DNA of 6,467 nt, taken from Flavobacteriales bacterium. GTDB lineage: Bacteria > Bacteroidota > Bacteroidia > Flavobacteriales > UBA7312. Position 1 is the first letter of the stretch, and every line of letters starts with the position of its first letter. The notes under the pieces are model-generated. The model worked only from the letters and a program-made list of their open reading frames with translations. It did not search any database and had not been told where the DNA came from. Both the position numbers and the translations under genes were made by a program. The stretch is from NCBI GenBank assembly GCA_002862585.1, contig PKDP01000087.1, forward strand, positions 1 through 6,467, written 5' to 3'. Below are positions 1 through 6,164 of the stretch, piece by piece.

Positions 1-779
1 CTGAGCGCTTTGACCGTCATTTGGATAAAATGAGAGGGTCAGAGTCGGCAATAGATTATGTGAGTATATGTTCCCCAAATTATTTACACGACGCACATAT
101 TCGCTTGGCATTACGGAATGGCTCTGATGTTATATGCGAGAAGCCTTTAGTTTTAAACCCTTGGAATATTGATGCATTAGTAGAAGTAGAGAAGCGGACA
201 GGTAAAAGAATAAATAATATTCTTCAACTTAGACTTCACCCTTCCATTATTGCTCTCAAAGAAAAAGTTGAAAATGGACCAAAAGATAAAATCTATGACA
301 TTGACTTATCCTATCTAACAAGTAGAGGAAAATGGTATTTCATTTCTTGGAAGGGAGATAACTCTAAGTCAGGTGGTATTGCTACGAATATTGGAATTCA
401 TTTTTATGATATGCTTACATGGATTTTTGGCTCTGTTAGGCAAAACGTTTGTCATGTTTCTGATGAAGATAAAGCAGCTGGTTTTTTAGAACTAGAAAGA
501 GCCAGAGTGCGTTGGTTTTTAAGTGTTAATTATGACTTAATTCCTGAGGACATTAAAGCTACAGGGCAAAGAACATATAGGTCAATAACTGTCGATGGTG
601 AGGAGATTGAATTCAGTGGTGGATTTACTGACCTTCACACTAAGAGCTATGAAGCCGTTTTGGAAGGTAATGGATTCGGCTTAATGGAAGCTAAAATCTC
701 CATTGACATTGTACACGATATAAGAAATTCTACACCAGTTGGTTTAAAAGGTGATTATCATCCATTTTGTAAATTATGA
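1..779 (+). CDS. wbpB: UDP-GlcNAc-uronate 3-dehydrogenase (WbpB/WlbA), 5' partial
   Basis: Gfo/Idh/MocA-family NAD-dependent oxidoreductase. Family knowledge: WbpB/WlbA oxidises C3 of UDP-N-acetyl-glucosaminuronic acid to the 3-keto sugar (EC 1.1.1.335), in the cytoplasm, with 2-oxoglutarate commonly re-oxidising the cofactor. The frame is open from base 3 with no stop, and the first visible residues (ERFDRHLDK) already match the interior of the family, so the true start lies upstream; the TTG at 21 and ATG at 30 are internal. The fragment has 258 residues against about 315 in full-length members, so about 55 N-terminal residues, including the Rossmann dinucleotide-binding glycine motif, are missing. 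Visible signatures, numbered from the first full codon: SICSPNYLHDAH at 21-32, the EKP motif at 46-48 with the probable catalytic lysine 47, LQLRLHP, and GGIATNIGIHFYDM at 124-137 with the probable catalytic histidine 133. The stop overlaps the next start by 4 bp (ATGA), implying coupled translation. Very confident of the family; the exact substrate is supported by the two following genes. Confidence 0.93.
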   Translation, partial: ERFDRHLDKMRGSESAIDYVSICSPNYLHDAHIRLALRNGSDVICEKPLVLNPWNIDALVEVEKRTGKRINNILQLRLHPSIIALKEKVENGPKDKIYDIDLSYLTSRGKWYFISWKGDNSKSGGIATNIGIHFYDMLTWIFGSVRQNVCHVSDEDKAAGFLELERARVRWFLSVNYDLIPEDIKATGQRTYRSITVDGEEIEFSGGFTDLHTKSYEAVLEGNGFGLMEAKISIDIVHDIRNSTPVGLKGDYHPFCKL

Positions 780-1345
780 GTCATTTTATTCATGATAGTT
801 CTTTAGTTGATGAAAATGTCCAAATTGGTAAAGACACAAAAATTTGGCATTTTTCACATATTTTAACCAATACGGTAATTGGAGAGTTTTGTTCTTTTGG
901 GCAAAACTGTGTTGTAGGACCTAATGTCAAAATTGGAAATGGAGTAAAAGTTCAAAATAATATTTCCATATATGAGGGGGTAGAGGTTGAGGATGATGTA
1001 TTTTTAGGACCTTCAATGGTTTTTACAAATGTTATTAATCCCAGAAGCTTTATTGTTCGTAAAGAAGAATTCAAAAAAACACTACTCAAAAAAGGATGTT
1101 CAGTTGGAGCAAATACTACAATAGTTTGTGGAATTACCGTCGGTGAGTATGCTTTAATAGGAGCGGGTAGTGTAGTTACAAAAGATGTAAAACCTTTTGA
1201 AATGCTATATGGCGTTCCTGCAAAGCACCAAGGTTGGGTAAGTAAAGCCGGAAATAGGCTAATTTTTAATGATAATAATATTGCAATAGACTCGTTTGAT
1301 AATACGAAATACAAGTTGTCTAACGATTCAATTCAAATTCTGTAG
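776..1345 (+). CDS. wbpD: UDP-GlcNAc(3NH2)A 3-N-acetyltransferase (WbpD/WlbB), left-handed beta-helix
   Basis: Acetyl-CoA-dependent N-acetyltransferase predicted to acetylate the 3-amino group of UDP-2-acetamido-3-amino-2,3-dideoxy-glucuronate (EC 2.3.1.201), giving UDP-GlcNAc(3NAc)A. The 189 residues match the family length of about 190. Residues 10-150 show hexapeptide-repeat spacing typical of a trimeric left-handed beta-helix: VQIGKDTKIW, VIGEFCSFGQN, VVGPNVKIGNGVKVQ. The family signature follows: NNISIYEGV at 61-69, DVFLGP at 74-79, FTNVINPR at 83-90, then an extended loop, GANTTIVCG at 111-119 and IGAGSVVTKDV at 128-138. Asn85 in FTN lies where a conserved active-site asparagine is reported in WlbB-type enzymes. 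The tail after GW (153-154) keeps the short C-terminal extension seen in many homologues. The start is the ATG at 776, overlapping the upstream TGA by 4 bp; there is no Shine-Dalgarno. The next gene begins 3 bp after the stop. Both neighbours belong to the same pathway, which fixes the assignment over other hexapeptide acetyltransferases. Confidence 0.93.
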   Translation: MSHFIHDSSLVDENVQIGKDTKIWHFSHILTNTVIGEFCSFGQNCVVGPNVKIGNGVKVQNNISIYEGVEVEDDVFLGPSMVFTNVINPRSFIVRKEEFKKTLLKKGCSVGANTTIVCGITVGEYALIGAGSVVTKDVKPFEMLYGVPAKHQGWVSKAGNRLIFNDNNIAIDSFDNTKYKLSNDSIQIL

Positions 1346-1348
1346 TTT

Positions 1349-2434
1349 ATGAAGATACCATTCATTGATTTACAATCACAGTACCAAGCATACAAGGGCG
1401 AAATAGATTCGGCCATTCAAAATGTTTTAGATACCTCTCAGTATATTATGGGGCCGTCAGTTAAGCAGTTTGAGGCTAGTCTTACAGAATACGTTGGCGC
1501 AAAACATGCCATCGGCTGTGCAAGCGGAACAGATGCCTTACTATTAGCTCTAATGGCAATTGGAATTAAGCCAAATGATGAGATAATTACTACACCATTT
1601 ACTTTTATAGCCTCCAGTGAAGTTATCAGTTTGCTGGGAGCAGTTCCAGTTTTTGTTGATATTGAAGCTGATACCTATAATATCAATGCGGAATTGATTA
1701 AAAATAAAATTACATCAAAAACAAAGGCAATCATGCCCGTTTCGCTTTATGGACAAATTGCTGATATGGATGCAATTAATTCAATTGCTGAAAAACATAA
1801 TCTGATTGTTATTGAAGATGCAGCACAAAGTTTTGGTGCAACTTACAAGGGTAAAAAAAGCTGTAACCTCAGTCATTTTGGTTGCACTAGTTTTTTCCCT
1901 TCTAAACCTTTAGGTTGCTATGGTGATGGCGGAGCTCTTTTCACAAATGATGATGAATTTGCAGAAAAAGCAAGACTATTTTTAGCACATGGCTCTAAAA
2001 GAAGATATGACCATGAAGTAATTGGTATAAACGGTCGTTTAGATGCTATTCAAGCAGCTATATTAGATGTAAAGCTCAAGTATTTTGAGGATGAAGTGCA
2101 ATCTAGAGCAGAAAAGGGACAATACTATATTGACTTGCTAAAAGATAAAGGGATTCAGTTGCCAACTATCAAAGAAGAGAGAACAAGTGTATTTGCACAA
2201 TTCACTCTACAGTCTGAGAATAGAGAAGGTTTTATAAAAAAGCTGAATGATAATGATGTGCCTACGGCCATACATTACCCTACACCACTTCACCTGCAAA
2301 AATGTTATAAGGGTTTAAATTATAATGTAGGTGATTTTCCAATTTCGGAAAAAGCAGCTAACGAAGTGTTTTCTCTTCCAATGAGTCCATTTATTACTAA
2401 AGAACAACAATCTTATATTGTTGATTTGTTTTAA
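1349..2434 (+). CDS. wbpE: UDP-2-acetamido-2-deoxy-3-keto-glucuronate aminotransferase (WbpE/WlbC)
   Basis: PLP-dependent sugar aminotransferase of the DegT/DnrJ/EryC1/StrS family. Family knowledge: WbpE/WlbC transfers the amino group of glutamate to C3 of the 3-keto sugar made by WbpB (EC 2.6.1.98); the 2-oxoglutarate released can feed back to WbpB, so the two enzymes work as a cycle. The 361 residues match the family length of about 360. Visible motifs: IPFIDLQSQY at 3-12, SGTDALLLAL at 59-68 (PLP phosphate binding), TTPFTFIASSEV at 81-92, IEDAAQSFGA at 155-164 with Asp157 and Gln160 contacting the cofactor ring, and SFFPSKPLGCYGDGGA at 181-196 with Lys186 as the Schiff-base lysine. NGRLDAIQAA at 228-237 and the HYPTPLHLQ segment at 309-317 are typical of sugar aminotransferases. 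It starts 3 bp after the acetyltransferase stop with no clear ribosome-binding site. Its product is the substrate of the acetyltransferase, so gene order does not follow reaction order. Family and fold are certain; the exact sugar is inferred from context. Confidence 0.92.
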   Translation: MKIPFIDLQSQYQAYKGEIDSAIQNVLDTSQYIMGPSVKQFEASLTEYVGAKHAIGCASGTDALLLALMAIGIKPNDEIITTPFTFIASSEVISLLGAVPVFVDIEADTYNINAELIKNKITSKTKAIMPVSLYGQIADMDAINSIAEKHNLIVIEDAAQSFGATYKGKKSCNLSHFGCTSFFPSKPLGCYGDGGALFTNDDEFAEKARLFLAHGSKRRYDHEVIGINGRLDAIQAAILDVKLKYFEDEVQSRAEKGQYYIDLLKDKGIQLPTIKEERTSVFAQFTLQSENREGFIKKLNDNDVPTAIHYPTPLHLQKCYKGLNYNVGDFPISEKAANEVFSLPMSPFITKEQQSYIVDLF

Positions 2435-2436
2435 TT

Positions 2437-2462
2437 GGGCAATCTCTTTTGAGTAATTGACC
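2437..2462 (+). promoter_or_regulatory. possible intercistronic RNA hairpin before the first flippase start
   Basis: The only spacer longer than 3 bp in the window (2435-2463, 29 bp) contains an imperfect inverted repeat. GGGCAATCTC (2437-2446) can pair with GAG (2451-2453) and ATTGACC (2456-2462) around a TTTT loop, with a two-base TA bulge and one G-A mismatch. The stem would end one base before the ATG at 2464. There is no run of T after it, so it does not look like an intrinsic terminator. It could influence initiation at the flippase start or be a chance pairing. I see no Bacteroidota-type promoter (TAnnTTTG) here. Low confidence that it has a function. Confidence 0.25.
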
Positions 2463-2463
2463 T

Positions 2464-3735
2464 ATGATGAATTTTAAAGGAAAATTTGAAGGTTTTATTT
2501 TTTATAAAAACATATTAATACTTTTAAGAGGTTCAGCTTTAGCTCAATTTATTCCTTTACTAATATCTCCTCTAATTGCTAGATTATATTCTCCTCAGGA
2601 GTTTGGAGTGTTGGCTTTATTCACTTCGATTTCAACCATATTTGGTTCTGTTATTAACGGTCGTTATGAGCAAGCCCTTGTACTGGTTGAATCCGATGAA
2701 GAAGCAAAGCACGTTACTATTCTATCCATTTTAATAAGTGCCATAGCAAGTATATTTCTATTCATTGCCTTTATATTATGCGGAGATTTTATTTTATCAT
2801 TTTTAAATATTGAGGAGCTTGATTTTTGGTTTTACTTGATACCTCTCGTTGTTTTTTCTATTGGTGTTTTCAATACACTGAATTTTTACAATTTAAGACA
2901 AAAGAACTTTAAAACTATTTCAAATTCTGAAGTCAGTCGTTCCTCTTCATTTGCTGTTATTCAGTTAGTTTTTCCATTTTTTAAAAATGGATTATATGGA
3001 TTGATTATTGGTAAGGTGATTTCTTCGTGTGTAGCTCCATTGTATTTATTACAAAAAAGTAAGTTTAATTTTTTCTCCTTTGAGCCTTCTGAATTAAAAA
3101 AAGTAGCAAAGCGATATATTGACTTTCCGAAATTCACTAACCTTTCAGTTCTATTAAATAATTTAAGCGTAAACTCAATTAATCTCTTGATTCCAGTCTT
3201 ATATTCAACCACTTTATTAGGCTTATATTCGTTAATGTATAGGGTTATGGCTGCGCCTTTTGCCTTTTTAGGAAATTCTATCAGTCAAGTGTTTTTAGAG
3301 GAAGTGAGTCGTCAGAAACAAGAAATTGGAAATGCGTATGCTTTAACCAAGCGATTGATGATTCAATTATCTGTTATCTCTATTTTATCATATGGCCTTA
3401 GCTACTTTTTTTTAGAAGATTTGTTCGCCTTTGTTTACGGAGAAGAATGGAGGATGTCAGGAGTTATTGCTAAATGTTTAATTCCATTTTTCATCTTTAA
3501 ATTTATTGTGTCGCCTTTAACTAGTATTCATACTGCATTTGAAAAACAAAAATGGAGTTTTTACTTACAATTACTTATGTTTGTTTTATCACTAGCCTCC
3601 ATTTTCCTTGCGTATTTTAATGAGTGGAGTTTTTTGAATTATCTTTTTTTATTTGGTGCTGTAATGTCAGTATTTTACTTTTTTAGAATAATTATAGTTT
3701 TGAAGATTGCAAAAAATAAATCATTGAATGAGTAA
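2464..3735 (+). CDS. polysaccharide flippase, Wzx/PST superfamily (first of two)
   Basis: Integral membrane protein of the MOP (MATE/PST) exporter superfamily, predicted to flip an undecaprenyl-diphosphate-linked oligosaccharide from the cytoplasmic to the periplasmic face. The 423 residues contain about twelve hydrophobic segments, roughly at 17-38, 47-66, 85-115, 120-142, two within 162-197, 225-250, 252-275, 298-320, 335-355, 365-384 and 388-412. Characteristic stretches are ARLYSPQEFGVLALF at 39-53, GRYEQALVL at 66-74, and the mid-protein segment YIDFPKFTNLSVLLNNLS (218-235), followed by LGLYSLMYRV at 252-261 and GNSISQVFLEEVS at 270-282. These resemble the group usually annotated 'lipopolysaccharide biosynthesis protein' (COG2244-like). 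There are two adjacent start candidates (MM at 2464 and 2467); I used the first. The 3' end overlaps the second flippase by 8 bp. Flippases diverge strongly in sequence, so substrate and the wzx symbol cannot be assigned; the superfamily call is firm. Confidence 0.85.
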   Translation: MMNFKGKFEGFIFYKNILILLRGSALAQFIPLLISPLIARLYSPQEFGVLALFTSISTIFGSVINGRYEQALVLVESDEEAKHVTILSILISAIASIFLFIAFILCGDFILSFLNIEELDFWFYLIPLVVFSIGVFNTLNFYNLRQKNFKTISNSEVSRSSSFAVIQLVFPFFKNGLYGLIIGKVISSCVAPLYLLQKSKFNFFSFEPSELKKVAKRYIDFPKFTNLSVLLNNLSVNSINLLIPVLYSTTLLGLYSLMYRVMAAPFAFLGNSISQVFLEEVSRQKQEIGNAYALTKRLMIQLSVISILSYGLSYFFLEDLFAFVYGEEWRMSGVIAKCLIPFFIFKFIVSPLTSIHTAFEKQKWSFYLQLLMFVLSLASIFLAYFNEWSFLNYLFLFGAVMSVFYFFRIIIVLKIAKNKSLNE

Positions 3736-5041
3736 AGGAGTCTTCCATAATTCGTTATTAACCGTTGTTAGGCAAGTTCTAAGTATAGTATTTGGTTTGT
3801 TGGCGATGGTTATTATAGCTAGAGTTTTGGGTAAGTCTGGTCAAGGGCAGTACACTTTAGCTATACTTTTACCAACTTTACTTTTCACTCTACTAAATTC
3901 AGGCTTATCTATATCCACAGTTTATTTTCTTGGGCAAAAAAAATATACTGATGAAGAAATCTATTCGACCAATTTGTTCACTTCTTTTTTGTTGAGTTTA
4001 GTTTCAATTGCAACAGGTTTCGTTATTATATTTTTTTTCAAAGACTACTTTTTTGAGAATTTGAGCTCAAAATTATTACTCTATACGCTTCTAATAATCC
4101 CGTTGATATTTACTCAAAAGAACCTTCAAACAATTTTTCAAGGTAAAGAGGATTTTGAAAAGTTTAACCTTGTTGTTATCCTCAATCAATTAGGCCTTCT
4201 TTTGTTTTCAATAGTGTTTGTTTGGTTTTTAGACTTGGGTGTATATGGTGCTGTTATGAGTTTTGGAATGTCTCAGTTTCTTATGTTAGTAGCATCCTTC
4301 TATTTTCTGAAGACATCTTATGGATTATTTTGGCCAAAAAAAGTCTCAATTGACTTTGCAAAAGAAAGTTTCAAGTTTGGTTTAAAAGGACATTTAAGTA
4401 ATGTGTTATCATTTTTCAATTATAGAATTGACATGTTTATCATTGCTTATTTTATGGATGATGTTGCTGTTGGTGTATATTCTGTAGCAGTATTATTAGC
4501 AGAACGTATATGGCTTATATCTCAATCGGTGTCATCTGTTTTATTTGCTAGAGTAGCAAACCTAAGTAATGATGATGAGCGTAATAGATTCACCTCTATT
4601 GCATCCAGAAATACACTATTCATAACACTTATTGGAGGATTATTTTTAGCTGTAATCAGCAAGTGGTTTATTGAGTTGTTTTTTGGAATGGAGTTTGTGG
4701 ACAGTGTAAAACCCTTTCTGTATATGATTCCTGGAGTGGTGATTTTCTCAATGAGTAAGGTGTTAGCTAATGATTTTATTGGAAGAGGCTATCCAGAAAT
4801 CAATACCTATATTGCATTTGTAACGGCTTTAACTAATTTTGGACTTAATATTTGGCTAATCCCAATTTACGGTGTGAAAGGTGCTGCTATAGCTACATCA
4901 TCATCTTATATTTTTGATGCAATAATTAAGTCAACTTATTTTTCGTTTAAGAATAATGTAGCTTTTAAAGAGTTTTATATTTTTAAATCATCTGATCTGG
5001 GATTATATAAAAATCAAATAAATAAATATTTAAAAAAATAA
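3728..5041 (+). CDS. polysaccharide flippase, Wzx/PST superfamily (second of two)
   Basis: A second 437-residue polytopic membrane protein of the polysaccharide transporter group, with about twelve hydrophobic segments, roughly at 14-34, 46-66, 82-104, 116-138, 150-170, 174-195, 218-240, 245-265, 297-315, 328-347, 360-380 and 386-406. Family-like features are ARVLGKSGQGQYTLAILLP at 31-49, FGLKGHLSNVLSFFNYRIDMF at 217-237 (with positive charge and Asp in a membrane segment, as in flippase central cavities), GVYSVAVLLAERIW at 249-262, and GRGYPEINTYI at 352-362 followed by LIPIYGVKGAAIATSSSY at 377-394, a typical C-terminal flippase segment. The C-terminus after about 406 is lysine-rich and probably cytoplasmic. 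It starts inside the end of the previous gene (8-bp overlap, ATGAGTAA) and its stop is 1 bp from the glycosyltransferase start. It differs clearly from its neighbour in the N-terminal signature, so it is not a recent duplicate. Which of the two acts as the Wzx of this locus cannot be told from sequence. Confidence 0.87.
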   Translation: MSKGVFHNSLLTVVRQVLSIVFGLLAMVIIARVLGKSGQGQYTLAILLPTLLFTLLNSGLSISTVYFLGQKKYTDEEIYSTNLFTSFLLSLVSIATGFVIIFFFKDYFFENLSSKLLLYTLLIIPLIFTQKNLQTIFQGKEDFEKFNLVVILNQLGLLLFSIVFVWFLDLGVYGAVMSFGMSQFLMLVASFYFLKTSYGLFWPKKVSIDFAKESFKFGLKGHLSNVLSFFNYRIDMFIIAYFMDDVAVGVYSVAVLLAERIWLISQSVSSVLFARVANLSNDDERNRFTSIASRNTLFITLIGGLFLAVISKWFIELFFGMEFVDSVKPFLYMIPGVVIFSMSKVLANDFIGRGYPEINTYIAFVTALTNFGLNIWLIPIYGVKGAAIATSSSYIFDAIIKSTYFSFKNNVAFKEFYIFKSSDLGLYKNQINKYLKK

Positions 5042-5042
5042 C

Positions 5043-6164
5043 ATGCATATTTTACTTTTGACTTCTTCCTATAAAAGTGAATTTAATACAGTTAGTGCAT
5101 TATTTTTTAGAGACCAAGCATTAGCTTTGAAAAATAATGAAATGCAAGTTGGTGTGATTTGCCCTTTACCAATATCTCTTAAGCTAGTATGGCAAAGAAA
5201 ATCTATTAACTTTAATGATGAAGAGTATAATGACAATGGTATTTATACTCATGTTAGTCCTTTTTTGTCGATACCTAAGTGGTTTCACAGAAGCCAAAAA
5301 ATCAGGCTTAGTTTAGGCAAGCAAATGTTTAAAAAATACATTACCATTAATGGTAAACCAGATATCATTCATGTTCATTCTTTTTTAATTGGAGAATTAG
5401 CACTTTGGATTAAAGAAAACTATTCAATACCTTTTGTAATAACAGAACATTCAACAGGATTTTCGAGAAAGATATACTCTCAAAAAACAGTAATTTTTGC
5501 TAAAAAAGTTTTTGAAAATAGCAAAGCTTGTATTGCTGTAAGTCAGCCATTTTGTAATCTTATGTCAGATTTATTTAAAGTGCCCTTTCAATATATACCT
5601 AATGTAGTAGATACATCTTTTTTTATGCTTAAACAGAAAAGCAATAGAGATGAGTTTATTTTTTTAAACATTGGGCATTTGGATAAGAAGAAAAATCAAG
5701 ATGGGTTAATAAAGACATTTTCTAATCTGTTCAATGGAAACCAAAAATATCAACTTAAGATTGTTGGACAGGGTATTGAGTTTACTGCACTACAAAATTT
5801 AATTAATGAATTAAAAATCAATGATCAAGTTCATTTATTAGGCAAAAAATCTCGAGAAGAAGTGAAAGAAATAATTCAGAAATCCGATTGCTTTGTTTTA
5901 GCAAGTAGGTTTGAGACTTTTGGAGTTGTTTTAATTGAGGCTATGTCTTGTGGATTGTCAGTTTTGTCCACTAAATCAGGGGGGCCTGAGTCTATAATAG
6001 CTAATGATACACTTGGTGTTTTGTGTGAGCACGAGGAATTAGAAAAAGGAATGATGGATATAACAAAAAAGAAGTTTGATTCTGAGCGTATAAGAGCTTA
6101 TGTCCTTGACCATTTTTGTGAAAATATTATAGCAAATAAGTTAATTCAGGTATACAATGAGTAG
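5043..6164 (+). CDS. glycosyltransferase, GT4-like (GT-B fold)
   Basis: Cytoplasmic retaining-type glycosyltransferase, predicted to add one sugar to the lipid-linked repeat unit. At 373 residues it has the usual length. The N-terminal acceptor domain (about 1-185) shows the start MHILLLTSSY, then FFRDQALAL at 21-29, DIIHVHSF at 107-114 and the TEHSTGF segment at 134-140, all common in bacterial GT4 enzymes. The linker IPNVVD is at 185-190. The C-terminal donor-binding domain (Glycos_transf_1-like) has NIGHLDKKKNQDGLI at 209-223, LKIVGQG at 238-244, VHLLGKKSREEV at 263-274, and the E-x7-E motif with Glu291 and Glu299 (FETFGVVLIEAM), then SGGPESI at 312-318. No transmembrane segment is evident. 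The ATG lies 1 bp after the upstream stop and is preceded by an A-rich tract rather than a Shine-Dalgarno. The stop overlaps the next start by 8 bp. Donor, acceptor and linkage cannot be read from the sequence; it may or may not transfer the diacetamido-uronic acid. Confidence 0.92.
   Translation: MHILLLTSSYKSEFNTVSALFFRDQALALKNNEMQVGVICPLPISLKLVWQRKSINFNDEEYNDNGIYTHVSPFLSIPKWFHRSQKIRLSLGKQMFKKYITINGKPDIIHVHSFLIGELALWIKENYSIPFVITEHSTGFSRKIYSQKTVIFAKKVFENSKACIAVSQPFCNLMSDLFKVPFQYIPNVVDTSFFMLKQKSNRDEFIFLNIGHLDKKKNQDGLIKTFSNLFNGNQKYQLKIVGQGIEFTALQNLINELKINDQVHLLGKKSREEVKEIIQKSDCFVLASRFETFGVVLIEAMSCGLSVLSTKSGGPESIIANDTLGVLCEHEELEKGMMDITKKKFDSERIRAYVLDHFCENIIANKLIQVYNE

Noticed and set aside
952..1314. 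120-codon open frame on the minus strand
   Set aside because: Lies wholly inside the well-supported acetyltransferase gene; the translation has no recognisable domain and is explained as an antisense shadow.
2028..2666. Near-palindrome AACGGTCGTT occurring twice (2028-2041 with 6-bp arms, 2655-2666 with 5-bp arms)
   Set aside because: Both copies are inside coding sequence and encode Asn-Gly-Arg in unrelated proteins; a shared 10-mer is expected by chance in a window this size, and there is no regulatory context.
2961..3212. 83-codon open frame on the minus strand
   Set aside because: Antisense to the first flippase, with no family features and no start context.
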